DNA of 64,000 nt from Pseudomonas sp. AOB-7 (GTDB lineage Bacteria > Pseudomonadota > Gammaproteobacteria > Pseudomonadales > Pseudomonadaceae), in NCBI RefSeq assembly GCF_003696305.1, contig NZ_RFFK01000004.1:186001-250000 (forward strand), in the 5' to 3' direction. Position 1 is the stretch's first letter. Each line of letters starts with the position of its first letter. This document shows, one piece after another, positions 32,349-40,482 of the stretch. Position numbers and translations under genes: made by a program. The notes beneath the pieces are model-generated. The model searched no databases. It worked only from the letters and a program-made list of their open reading frames with translations, and had not been told where the DNA came from.

Positions 32349-33545
32349 ATGAGTCTCTTCTCCGCCGTCGAAATGGCTCCGCGCGATCCCATCCTGGGCC
32401 TCAACGAAGCGTTCAACGCTGACACCCGCACCACCAAGGTCAACCTCGGCGTGGGCGTCTACTACAACGAGGAGGGGCGAATTCCGCTGCTTCGCGCCGT
32501 AGCCGAGGCCGAGAAGGCGCGCATCGAGGCCCACGCACCGCGCGGCTACCTGCCGATCGAAGGCATCGCCGCCTACGACCAGGCGGTGCAGAAACTGCTG
32601 TTCGGCGCCAATTCCGCCCTGCTCGAAGGCGGCCGCGTGATCACCACCCAGGCCCTCGGCGGCACCGGCGCGCTGAAGATCGGCGCCGACTTCCTCAAGC
32701 GCCTGCTGCCCGACTCGGTCGTGGCCATCAGCGACCCGAGCTGGGAAAACCACCGCGCGCTGTTCGAATCCGCCGGTTTCCCGGTGCAGAACTACCGCTA
32801 CTACGACGCCTTCAGCAACGGCGTCAACCGCGGCGGCCTGCTCGAAGACCTGCGCAACCTGCCGGCACGCTCCATCGTCGTGCTGCACGCCTGCTGCCAC
32901 AACCCGACCGGCGTCGACCTGCAGCTGGACGACTGGAAGGCCGTGCTGGAAGTGCTGCGCGAGCGCGAGCATGTGCCCTTCCTCGACATCGCCTACCAGG
33001 GCTTTGGCGACGGCATCGAACAGGACGCCGAAGCGGTACGCCTGTTCGCCGAATCCGGCATGGAGTTCTTCGTTTCCAGCTCCTTCTCCAAGTCCTTCTC
33101 GCTGTACGGCGAGCGCGTCGGCGCGCTGTCCATCGTCACCAGCAGCCAGGAAGAAGCCGGGCGCGTGCTGTCGCAGCTCAAGCGCGTGATCCGCACCAAC
33201 TACTCCAACCCGCCGACCCACGGCGCCACCGTGGTCGCCAGCGTGCTCAACAGCCCCGAGCTGCGCGCCATGTGGGAAGCCGAGCTGGGCGAAATGCGCG
33301 AGCGCATCCGCGGCATGCGCCTGGCCATGGTCGAGCAACTGGCCGCCCTGGGCGCCAAGCGCGACTTCGGCTTCGTCGCCGAGCAACGCGGCATGTTCTC
33401 CTACTCCGGCCTCACCGTGGAGCAGGTCGAGCGGCTGAAGAACGAGTTCGGCATCTATGCCGTCGGCACCGGCCGCATCTGCGTCGCCGCGCTGAACAAA
33501 GGCAACCTGGACAGCGTCACGCGCGCGATTCATGCCGTGCTGTAA
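32349..33545 (+). CDS. Aromatic/aspartate aminotransferase (class I)
   Basis: PLP-dependent transaminase of the AspC/TyrB group, 398 residues. Motifs: NLGVGVYYNEEGRIPLL, the PLP-contact segment HACCHNPTGVDLQ, LDIAYQGFGDG, and the Schiff-base lysine in SSSFSKSFSLYGERVG; NYSNPPTHGA and the C-terminal arginine region GRICVAALN complete the fold. Likely interconverts aspartate, tyrosine or phenylalanine with 2-oxo acids; the exact substrate cannot be read from sequence. The neighbour order uvrB-aminotransferase-tRNA-Asn matches P. aeruginosa. Confidence 0.93.
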   Translation: MSLFSAVEMAPRDPILGLNEAFNADTRTTKVNLGVGVYYNEEGRIPLLRAVAEAEKARIEAHAPRGYLPIEGIAAYDQAVQKLLFGANSALLEGGRVITTQALGGTGALKIGADFLKRLLPDSVVAISDPSWENHRALFESAGFPVQNYRYYDAFSNGVNRGGLLEDLRNLPARSIVVLHACCHNPTGVDLQLDDWKAVLEVLREREHVPFLDIAYQGFGDGIEQDAEAVRLFAESGMEFFVSSSFSKSFSLYGERVGALSIVTSSQEEAGRVLSQLKRVIRTNYSNPPTHGATVVASVLNSPELRAMWEAELGEMRERIRGMRLAMVEQLAALGAKRDFGFVAEQRGMFSYSGLTVEQVERLKNEFGIYAVGTGRICVAALNKGNLDSVTRAIHAVL

Positions 33546-33560
33546 GCCTCTGCGATAAAC

Positions 33561-33590
33561 AAAAACGCCGGCTCGAAGCCGGCGTTTTTT
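33561..33590 (+). terminator. Intrinsic terminator after the aminotransferase gene
   Basis: 13-bp perfect stem (33561-33573 with 33577-33589), 3-nt loop and T run, 15 bp past the stop codon. Confidence 0.9.
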
Positions 33591-33804
33591 ATGCGCCGCA
33601 CAACAACGCAACTGTAGGAGCGGCTTTCGACTTTGGCGTCCTGCGTCGCTCTACCTCCTGCATCCATGCAGTCGTAGCCGCGATCTGTCGCGACTAAAGC
33701 CCCTTCCCACGACACCAACGCTGAACGCCCCGAATCCTGGCCACCTAGACGTCGCTGCAAAGTGTTGACTTCTCTTTTTTAATCAGTAACATACGCGCCG
33801 TTGT

Positions 33805-33880
33805 TCCGCGATAGCTCAGTCGGTAGAGCAAATGACTGTTAATCATTGGGTCCCTGGTTCGAGTCCAGGTCGCGGAGCCA
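33805..33880 (+). tRNA. tRNA-Asn(GTT)
   Basis: 76 nt with encoded CCA-type end (GCCA). Acceptor TCCGCGA/TCGCGGA, D-arm AGCTCAGTCGGTAGAGC, anticodon loop CTGTTAA with GTT, T-arm CTGGTTCGAGTCCAG. Followed by an intrinsic terminator. Confidence 0.98.
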
Positions 33881-33885
33881 AATTT

Positions 33886-33913
33886 AAAGCCTCGGTTCAT
33901 ACCGGGGCTTTTT
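33886..33913 (+). terminator. Terminator after tRNA-Asn
   Basis: 11-bp stem AAAGCCTCGGT/ACCGGGGCTTT, 4-nt loop, T run, 5 bp after the tRNA. Confidence 0.85.
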
Positions 33914-34007
33914 CGTTTCCGGCGGACTCTCACCAGGGACTGCGTCCCAGGTTATTCGCTTCGCTCACCCCTTCGGGGCCGCGCTAAAGCGCGTTCGGCT
34001 GGCGCCG

Positions 34008-34029
34008 TCGAGTCCAGGTCGCGGAGCCA
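34008..34029 (+). pseudogene. Residual 3' end of a second tRNA-Asn
   Basis: The last 22 nt of tRNA-Asn are repeated exactly here, 149 bp downstream, followed by another terminator and by the same GCGGACTCTCACCAG sequence, also shifted by 149 bp. The 5' 54 nt of the expected second tRNA (33954-34007) are unrelated sequence. It reads as a tandem duplicate that lost its 5' part, or as an attachment-site remnant of a past integration. Confidence 0.7.
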
Positions 34030-34034
34030 AATTC

Positions 34035-34063
34035 AAAAACCCAGCCTAGCCGCTGGGTTTTTT
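34035..34063 (+). terminator. Terminator after the tRNA-Asn remnant
   Basis: 11-bp stem AAAAACCCAGC/GCTGGGTTTTT with a 6-nt loop. Same position relative to the remnant as the first terminator has to the tRNA, though the stem sequence differs. Confidence 0.8.
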
Positions 34064-34133
34064 ATTGCCTGCGGACTCTCACCAGCACTCGATAACCAAC
34101 GCCTGGCGCCGACAGAATACGCCGCCTAAAAGC

Positions 34134-34157
34134 AAAAAGGCCGGTCAAGGACCGGCC
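34134..34157 (-). terminator. Intrinsic terminator of comEA
   Basis: 8-bp GC stem GGCCGGTC/GACCGGCC with 3-nt loop; on the minus strand followed by T5. 22 bp beyond the comEA stop. Confidence 0.85.
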
Positions 34158-34179
34158 CAAATGGCAACGCCGCCAGGCG

Positions 34180-34503
34180 TCAGTTCACACTCAACTTGTC
34201 GCGATTCTTCTCCAGCGTCGCCTGGCCAATCCCCTTGACCTCCAGCAACTCGTCGACCGACGCGAAATCACCGTGCTCCTCACGGTACGCCACGATCGCC
34301 TTGGCCTTGGTCTCGCCGATACCCGCCAGCTCGCGCTGCAGGGTATCCGCATCGGCGGTGTTCAGGTTGACCACGACCACCTGCGCCACCTGCACGGCAG
34401 CCGGCTTGGCGCTTTCGGATTTCGGCGTTTCGGCGGCCACGGCAGCCAGGGAGAGAGAAGCGAGAACAGCGAACAGCAGGGAAGAAAGACGGGCTTTCAG
34501 CAT
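34180..34503 (-). CDS. ComEA-like helix-hairpin-helix DNA-binding protein
   Basis: 107 residues. Signal peptide (LKARLSSLLFAVLASLSLAAVAA), a short linker, then two helix-hairpin-helix motifs in a ComEA domain (NLNTADADTLQRELAGIG and DELLEVKGIGQATLEK). Exported ComEA proteins bind double-stranded DNA in the periplasm during natural uptake; whether this one does is inference. Start at 34503 gives the signal peptide. Upstream of it in the transcription direction is wbpM, the end of the O-antigen locus, as in P. aeruginosa (PA3140). Confidence 0.92.
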   Translation of the reverse strand: MLKARLSSLLFAVLASLSLAAVAAETPKSESAKPAAVQVAQVVVVNLNTADADTLQRELAGIGETKAKAIVAYREEHGDFASVDELLEVKGIGQATLEKNRDKLSVN

Positions 34504-34589
34504 GATTATCGTCCTTGTCATTAGTTCATCTGAATGGGACTTCCTCAGTCCACGGACTAAAAACTAGACGCTGATACCCGTCTGTCAAA

Positions 34590-36590
34590 TCAGGAGTCGG
34601 AACGCCGCTGCTGGTGAATCCAATCGACGATCTCCCCCTCGGGCCGGTAACCACTCACCGTTTCGCGCAGCAACTGTCGCACGCGGTCGTAGTCATCGCG
34701 CTCCACGGCGCCAAGCAACTCCTGCAACACCCGCTTGTAGACATCCCACGGCAACATTTCCTCGTTGGCCCGCATGATCATAGGATGCTCGGTTTCGCTG
34801 ACGTTGTCGCCGATCAACAGCTCTTCGTAGAGCTTCTCGCCAGGCCGTAGGCCGGTGAACTCGATGGCGATATCGCCATGCGGGCTGCGCTCCGAACGCA
34901 CACTCAGGCCGCTCAGATGAATCATCTTCTCGGCCAGATCGAGAATCTTCACCGGCTGCCCCATATCCAGCACGAACACATCGCCACCCTGCCCCATGGC
35001 CCCCGCCTGGATCACCAACTGAGCCGCCTCCGGGATGGTCATGAAGTAGCGGGTAATGTTGGGATGGGTCACGGTCACCGGCCCGCCGCGGCGGATCTGC
35101 TCGTGGAAGCGCGGGATCACCGAACCTGACGAGCCCAGCACATTGCCGAAACGCACCATGTTGAAACGCGTCTTGTTGACCCGGTGCACCCCGTCCTCGC
35201 CGAACAGCACGGGAGCCGATTCGCGGCTGAGCGCCTGCAGGATCATCTCCGCCAGACGCTTGCTGCTGCCCATCACGTTGGTCGGCCGCACCGCCTTGTC
35301 CGTGGAAATCAGCACGAAATGCTCGACACCGGCCTGAATCGCCGCCTGGGCGGCGTACAGGGAGCCCATCACATTGTTCAGCACCCCCTCGGCGATGTTG
35401 TGCTCGACCATCGGCACATGCTTGTAGGCCGCCGCGTGGTAGACCGTCGCCACGCGCCAGGTTCGCATCACATCTAGCAAACGCCCGGGATTGCGCACCG
35501 AGCCCAGAATGGGCACCAGTTGCAGGGACAGGTATTCACGCTGAATACGCTGTTCCAGTTCGGTGTGAATGCTGTAGAGGTTGTATTCCGAGTGCTCGAA
35601 CAGCACCAGCACCCTGGGGCCGCTGGCGACGATCTGCCGGCACAGCTCGGAACCAATCGAGCCACCGGCCCCGGTCACCATCACCACCTGATCGCGGATG
35701 CAGTGTTCCAGCAACGCCTGATTCGGCGGCACCGGATCGCGTCCGAGCAAGTCGGCGATATCGACCTCCTGCAAGTCGTCGACCTTCACCCGTCCGCTGG
35801 CCAGGTCCATGAACCCGGGCACCGTGCGGACATGCAGCGGAAAGCCCTCCAGGCACTCGAGGATTTCACGGCGTCGAGCCCGCGACAGCGAGGGCACCGC
35901 CAGCAGGATTTCCTGCGCCCCGGTCTCTTCGATCATCTGCTGGATGTGTTTGGGTTTGTAGACCTGCAGGCCGGCGATGATTCGCGTAGCAATATTGTCG
36001 TCGTCATCGACGAACGCCACCGGCTGCATGGAGCGCCCCATGCGCAGGGCGGCAACCAGCTGATTGCCGGCCGCACCGGCGCCGTAGACCGCCACCTTGG
36101 GCAAAGACCCCGCACGACTGGCATTCACGAACGGCATCTGCCGCGCCGCCACATACCAGTCGCCCATGAAGTACTGACGCATCAGTAAGCGCAACCCGCC
36201 GATCATGAACAGGCTCAGCCACCAGTAGTTGAACACCAGCGAACGAGGCACCAGCGCTGGCGGCTCGCGATACCAGTAGACGGCCAGCGCCAGCGTCAGG
36301 GCGGAGAGCGTGACCGCCTTGAAGATCGCCAGCAGCGCATCATTGCCGAAATAGCGCATCACCGCGCGGTACATACCCAGGCGGATAAAACAGGGAATGG
36401 CGATCAACGGCGCCGCGGCGAACAGCCAGAGGTGGTCGCCCCAGGGCTCGATACGCTTGTCGAAACCCAGGCGCACCACGAATGCCAGCCACAGCGCCAG
36501 CCAGACCAGGCCGATATCCACCGTAACCTGCAGCAGGCGCTTATAGCGCCGTGGCAACTTGACCAGCCTCTTGCGCAGCTTATCCGTCAT
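34590..36590 (-). CDS. wbpM: WbpM, membrane UDP-GlcNAc 4,6-dehydratase
   Basis: Makes the UDP-4-keto-6-deoxy-hexosamine from which QuiNAc/FucNAc are derived, needed for the first O-antigen sugar in P. aeruginosa. 666 residues: four N-terminal membrane helices (about 20-130), a CoA-binding-like Rossmann domain (VAVYGAGAAGNQLVAAL, near 160-260), and the SDR dehydratase domain. The latter has VVMVTGAGGSIGSELCRQI, and STDKAVRPTNVMGSSK where Met replaces the usual catalytic Tyr of YxxxK, as in the WbpM family. It is the last gene of the cluster, 105 bp after wbpL. Confidence 0.96.
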   Translation of the reverse strand: MTDKLRKRLVKLPRRYKRLLQVTVDIGLVWLALWLAFVVRLGFDKRIEPWGDHLWLFAAAPLIAIPCFIRLGMYRAVMRYFGNDALLAIFKAVTLSALTLALAVYWYREPPALVPRSLVFNYWWLSLFMIGGLRLLMRQYFMGDWYVAARQMPFVNASRAGSLPKVAVYGAGAAGNQLVAALRMGRSMQPVAFVDDDDNIATRIIAGLQVYKPKHIQQMIEETGAQEILLAVPSLSRARRREILECLEGFPLHVRTVPGFMDLASGRVKVDDLQEVDIADLLGRDPVPPNQALLEHCIRDQVVMVTGAGGSIGSELCRQIVASGPRVLVLFEHSEYNLYSIHTELEQRIQREYLSLQLVPILGSVRNPGRLLDVMRTWRVATVYHAAAYKHVPMVEHNIAEGVLNNVMGSLYAAQAAIQAGVEHFVLISTDKAVRPTNVMGSSKRLAEMILQALSRESAPVLFGEDGVHRVNKTRFNMVRFGNVLGSSGSVIPRFHEQIRRGGPVTVTHPNITRYFMTIPEAAQLVIQAGAMGQGGDVFVLDMGQPVKILDLAEKMIHLSGLSVRSERSPHGDIAIEFTGLRPGEKLYEELLIGDNVSETEHPMIMRANEEMLPWDVYKRVLQELLGAVERDDYDRVRQLLRETVSGYRPEGEIVDWIHQQRRSDS

Positions 36591-36695
36591 CCGTTCCTCT
36601 TGATCGTCCAGTGGCGGGCCATCGACCTTATATCGACCCGCATAACTCGAATAACGCCAAAACTCCGCATGCGCTCCCGATAAACGGCGCCAGGG

Positions 36696-37703
36696 CTACT
36701 CGGCCGCTCCTGCCTCGAAACGCCATGCCAACCACGCCAAGGGACTATAGGCCAGAAGCAATCCCACAGCGCCATCCAAATAGCCCAGCGCCACGCCAGC
36801 GGCCAGAGGCAGCAGCCAGAGCAGATTCAGCAGCGCCACCGCCAGCGTCACCGGCAGATGCCGCTGAAACCGGCGCGAGGCGAACTGGTAGGCATGGCTG
36901 CGGTGCGCCTCGTAGACCCGCTCGCGCCTCAGCAGGCGGTGCAGCAAAGTCCAGGTCGCATCCACCACGAACACGCCGAGCAGGATCAGCCAGGCCCACA
37001 ACAGCTCGCTCGCCACCCATGCCGCCTGCACCGCCAGAGCGCCCAGTATCAAACCGAGAAAGCCACTGCCGGCATCGCCCATGAAGATCCGTGCTGGCGG
37101 GAAGTTCCAGTACAGAAAGCCCAATGCCGCCAGCCCCAGGGCCAATGGCGTCCAGGCCAGGGCCTGATGACCGAGCAGTCCATAGAGCAAGGCGCCCCCA
37201 AGGCACACGCAGATAGCCTCGACCGCCGCGATACCGTCTATGCCATCCATGAAGTTGTAGAGATTGAGCAACCATACCAGGCCGACCAGCGCCAGCCCAT
37301 GACCCAGCCAGCCCAGCTCCAGCGGCACATCGGCCACCCGCAACGGCGGCAAGCCGCCCAGCCACGCCAACACCCAGGCTGCCGCGATGAAATGCCCGAG
37401 CAAACGCCAGCGCGCCGCGACATGGCCGTGGTCGTCGAGAAAACCCAGCGCCGCCACCCAGGCGCCGCCACCCAGCAGCGCCCACATCGCCGGCCAAGGC
37501 AGCACCTCCTCCACGGCCAATATGGGCAGTACCGCGAGAAACGCCAGGACAATGGCCAGTCCGCCGCCACGCGGAGTTGGAACCGCATGCGAGCTGCGCG
37601 CATTGGGCAGATCCAGCAGGCTGCGCGCCAGGGCATAACGACGCACCTCTCCGGTCAGCACCCAGGACACCAGCAGCACACCCAGCAGCCATAACGGCAT
37701 CAT
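36696..37703 (-). CDS. wbpL: WbpL-type polyprenyl-phosphate sugar-1-phosphate transferase
   Basis: MraY/WecA-family integral membrane enzyme that starts O-chain synthesis by moving a QuiNAc/FucNAc (or GlcNAc) 1-phosphate to undecaprenyl phosphate. About 335 residues with ten membrane helices. Conserved loops: DLPNARSSHAVPTPRGGG, ALGFLDDHGHV (metal-binding Asp pair), LLNLYNFMDGIDGIAA, and RIFMGDAGSGFLGL. Start at 37703 is preceded by GGAG and overlaps the reductase gene stop (ATGA). In P. aeruginosa WbpL starts both the Wzy-dependent and the ABC-dependent polymers, fitting the exporter seen here. Confidence 0.93.
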   Translation of the reverse strand: MMPLWLLGVLLVSWVLTGEVRRYALARSLLDLPNARSSHAVPTPRGGGLAIVLAFLAVLPILAVEEVLPWPAMWALLGGGAWVAALGFLDDHGHVAARWRLLGHFIAAAWVLAWLGGLPPLRVADVPLELGWLGHGLALVGLVWLLNLYNFMDGIDGIAAVEAICVCLGGALLYGLLGHQALAWTPLALGLAALGFLYWNFPPARIFMGDAGSGFLGLILGALAVQAAWVASELLWAWLILLGVFVVDATWTLLHRLLRRERVYEAHRSHAYQFASRRFQRHLPVTLAVALLNLLWLLPLAAGVALGYLDGAVGLLLAYSPLAWLAWRFEAGAAE

Positions 37704-38659
37704 CGACTGCACTCCCGAACGAAATCCCTCACGGTGTCGGCTAATGCGTCATCTACGCCCTGCGGCGCCTGCCAATTCAGCAGGGAGCACGCCTTGCTGC
37801 TATTCACCCGCAACTCACCGCACAGACGTTGTGCCGCAGCCCCGCGCCCCAGCAGATGCAGGGCGGCACTCAGCCAGGTGCGCGGTACCGGCACCAGCCA
37901 GGAGCGCGAGTCGAGCGCAGCAGCAAGCTTTCGACTCAGCTCGGTAACGGACAGATCCTGGCCATCGCTGACCAGGAACCGCTGATTGGCTGCCAACGGG
38001 TGGCTCACGCAGCAGACGAGAAAATCGGCCAGGTTCTCCAGCGCCACCAGACTGCGCTTGTTGTGCAGCCCCCCCAGCGGCAGCGGCAAGCCACGGGCGA
38101 GCGCCTGCAGCATACGCCGAAAGTTGGCCCGCACCCCGGGCCCGTATACCACTGGCGGGCGCACCACCACCCACTCCATGCCATGCTGCTCGCAGAATGC
38201 CTGCACCAGTTGCTCCGCCTCCCATTTGGAGCACGCATAGGCGTCCTGAGGGCTGGCCTCATCAGCCTCGGAAAAAGGTCTGCCCGGCGCGTTGGCCTCG
38301 CCGTTGACCTTGATCGAACTGACCAAGACGAAGCGCCGGACACCGGCCTGGGCCGAGGCCTCGAGCAGGGCTCGCGTACCCTCCACGTTGACCACCCTGA
38401 AAGCCGCCAGCGGATCCTGCGCACGCTCCTGCATCACATGCACCCGCGCCGCGGCGTGCACCACCACGTCGATCCCACTCAGCAGCTCGGCACCGACCGG
38501 CCCCTTGGCTAGATCGCCCAGCGCCCGTTGCTCGCAATCAACATTGCCCGCCGTCAGCACACGCACGCCTGCAATCGCCTGCAGACCACTCTCGCGCCCC
38601 AAACGGCGCAGAACGGCCATGCCGACCAGACCACTAGCTCCTGTGACCAACACCCGCAT
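37700..38659 (-). CDS. WbpV/WbpK-type nucleotide-sugar 4-reductase (SDR)
   Basis: 319 residues, extended SDR. N-terminal NAD motif RVLVTGASGLVGMAVLRRL, VVVHAAARVHVM, active-site Ser in VLVSSIKVNGE, and YACSKWEAEQ as YxxxK. The VVVRPPVVYGPGV and HNKRSLVALENLADFL segments are like WbpV/WbpK. These reduce the WbpM product to UDP-D-QuiNAc or UDP-D-FucNAc, and the placement directly between wbpL and other cluster genes fits that role. Which epimer is made cannot be told from sequence by eye. Confidence 0.88.
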   Translation of the reverse strand: MRVLVTGASGLVGMAVLRRLGRESGLQAIAGVRVLTAGNVDCEQRALGDLAKGPVGAELLSGIDVVVHAAARVHVMQERAQDPLAAFRVVNVEGTRALLEASAQAGVRRFVLVSSIKVNGEANAPGRPFSEADEASPQDAYACSKWEAEQLVQAFCEQHGMEWVVVRPPVVYGPGVRANFRRMLQALARGLPLPLGGLHNKRSLVALENLADFLVCCVSHPLAANQRFLVSDGQDLSVTELSRKLAAALDSRSWLVPVPRTWLSAALHLLGRGAAAQRLCGELRVNSSKACSLLNWQAPQGVDDALADTVRDFVRECSR

Positions 38660-39834
38660 CAGACCGGCTCCAGCAATTGCAGGATGTCCTGCGCCATCTC
38701 GTCCATGATTCGCTCGCGGGCATAGCGCTGGACGAACGCCGCGCGATCGGACAGCCCGAGCTCCAGTCGCTCGAAACTTTCAAGCGCAGCCTCGGCGTCG
38801 CAGGGCGCAAACACCGCGGTATTGGTCAGCTCGGCGGCGATGAACTCCGCCGCATAGCCCGCGACACCGGCCCAGATGGGTTTACCGGTCGCGGCATACT
38901 CGAACAGCTTGGAAGGCAGCACTCGCCTGAAGGCCGGCATGTCGTTGAGGTGCAGGAACAGCACATCGGCTTGCTCGTAATAGGCCTGCAGGTGCTTACG
39001 TGGCATCGGCGCCAGCAGTTGCACATTGTCGATGCCGGCCAGCGCATCGCCCAACAGGCAGGCACGGCCGCCGTCGCCGATAACCTGGAAACAGGCCCGC
39101 CCACTCAAGCGCGGGGCAAGCCCCGGCAAAATATTGTGCAGCCCCTGACCATCGCCGATATTGCCGGCATAGAGCACTTTCAGCGGCTCGCCGGCCGGTA
39201 ATGCAGCCGCTGCCGGCGCCTGCAGGAACTCGCTGTCCACCCCGTTGGAAAAGAAGGAAAAACGCCCTTGCGGGTAGCGGGACTGGAAATAAGGCAAGAA
39301 CCCCCGCGAAACCAGGTTGACCCTGTCCGCGCGCGCCATGGCCAAGCGTTCCAGTAGGGCAAAGACGCCAATGGCCGGCCGCCATAGCGGGCTGGCGAAT
39401 ATCCCCTCCAGGGTTTCCACCAGGATGTCGCGAATATCCAGATACAGCCGCGCCCCCTTGCGCCAGGCAATCAGGCTACCCAGGCAAGCGGTCATAAGGC
39501 GCGACGACGTGGCTACGACCAAGTCGTAGTGTTGCCCCCGCACCACTCTCAGCACGGCAAAGGCAAAACACAGAAACAGCCAGGCCTGAGCCAGGAAACC
39601 ATTGCCCCTGGCCGGCAGCAATACGCGCCGGATCGTCAGCGCACCCCGAGTTTCTATCTCGGGCGCGTCGGGCGAAAAGGACGCGTAACGCGACGGCTGC
39701 CCGGTAATGACATCCACCTGAACATCTTCGCCGGCGTGCGCCAGCAGCGCCTTGCTCAAAGCCGCGGCGCGGAATGAGCCCGCACAGAGATCGGGCGGGT
39801 AATACAGAGTCAGAAAAAGAACCTTGCGCGACAT
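38659..39834 (-). CDS. Glycosyltransferase, GT4-like (GT-B)
   Basis: 391 residues. N terminus VLFLTLYYPPDLCAGSFR is typical of WbuB/GT4 transferases; LYAGNIGDGQGLHNILPGL begins the donor domain, and the conserved LPSKLFEYAATGKPIWAG segment (E-x7-E region) follows. Probably adds an early sugar to the lipid-linked primer made by WbpL; inference from position and family. Stop overlaps the reductase start by 1 bp, start overlaps the next gene, so the genes form one coupled transcript. Confidence 0.9.
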   Translation of the reverse strand: MSRKVLFLTLYYPPDLCAGSFRAAALSKALLAHAGEDVQVDVITGQPSRYASFSPDAPEIETRGALTIRRVLLPARGNGFLAQAWLFLCFAFAVLRVVRGQHYDLVVATSSRLMTACLGSLIAWRKGARLYLDIRDILVETLEGIFASPLWRPAIGVFALLERLAMARADRVNLVSRGFLPYFQSRYPQGRFSFFSNGVDSEFLQAPAAAALPAGEPLKVLYAGNIGDGQGLHNILPGLAPRLSGRACFQVIGDGGRACLLGDALAGIDNVQLLAPMPRKHLQAYYEQADVLFLHLNDMPAFRRVLPSKLFEYAATGKPIWAGVAGYAAEFIAAELTNTAVFAPCDAEAALESFERLELGLSDRAAFVQRYARERIMDEMAQDILQLLEPV

Positions 39835-40481
39835 CAAACCCGCTCGTTGGATGAATTCTTATGGGTACGCAATAACCAGGGCAGCAGATAGAAGAACTGC
39901 CGCAGATGGAACCAGGCGATGCGACGAGGCTTATTCACCCTGTGCAGGTGGATGGGAACTTCAGCGATGCGTCCGCCCTTAGCCAGAACCTCGAGAGCCA
40001 ACGTACCACAGATGCAGGCGCCCCTCAGTTCCAGGCGCTGCGCTAGATCCCTGCGGATGGCGCGCATGCCGGTGCCGGAGTCCCCTACCGCGCCCCTCAG
40101 CGCAGCCAGCCAGGTCAGCAGGCGCTCGGACGGCCTGGGCACTCGGTTACGGCGGCCCTGCACCATATCCGCCCGCCCCTCGCGAATCGGCGCGACCAGT
40201 GCGGCAATACTGTCCAGCGGCATCTCGCCGTCTGCATCCAGGGTGACGATAACCTCCGCGCGAGCAGCGGCAATGCCTCGGCGCAACGCCGCGATATAGC
40301 CCTGGTTCGACGCCTGCCTCAGCACCCTTGCGCCAGCCGCTTCCGCGATAGCGGCCGTATCGTCGCGGCTGCCATCGTCGACCACGATCACCTCGTCGAC
40401 TCTGGGCACCAGCGCAGCAACCACCGCGCCAATACGTTGCGCTTCGTTGAATGCCGGCACTACCGCAGCGATATGCACCAA
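39834..40481 (-). CDS. Glycosyltransferase family 2 (dolichyl-P-mannose-synthase-like)
   Basis: 215 residues, GT-A fold. Motifs VVPAFNEAQRIGAVV, VDDGSRDDTAAIA and the DXD-like VTLDADGEMPL. The C-terminal half is short with a basic, weakly hydrophobic tail (AWFHLRQFFYLLPWLLRTHK) that could lie on the membrane. DPM1-like enzymes often transfer a sugar to polyprenyl phosphate or to a lipid-linked intermediate. Overlaps the downstream GT4 gene by 1 bp and is 1 bp from the acyltransferase gene. Confidence 0.9.
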   Translation of the reverse strand: MVHIAAVVPAFNEAQRIGAVVAALVPRVDEVIVVDDGSRDDTAAIAEAAGARVLRQASNQGYIAALRRGIAAARAEVIVTLDADGEMPLDSIAALVAPIREGRADMVQGRRNRVPRPSERLLTWLAALRGAVGDSGTGMRAIRRDLAQRLELRGACICGTLALEVLAKGGRIAEVPIHLHRVNKPRRIAWFHLRQFFYLLPWLLRTHKNSSNERV

Positions 40482-40482
40482 G

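Noticed and set aside
33937..34029. A functional second tRNA-Asn
   Set aside because: Only the last 22 nt match; the D-arm and anticodon arm are absent, so it cannot fold as a tRNA.
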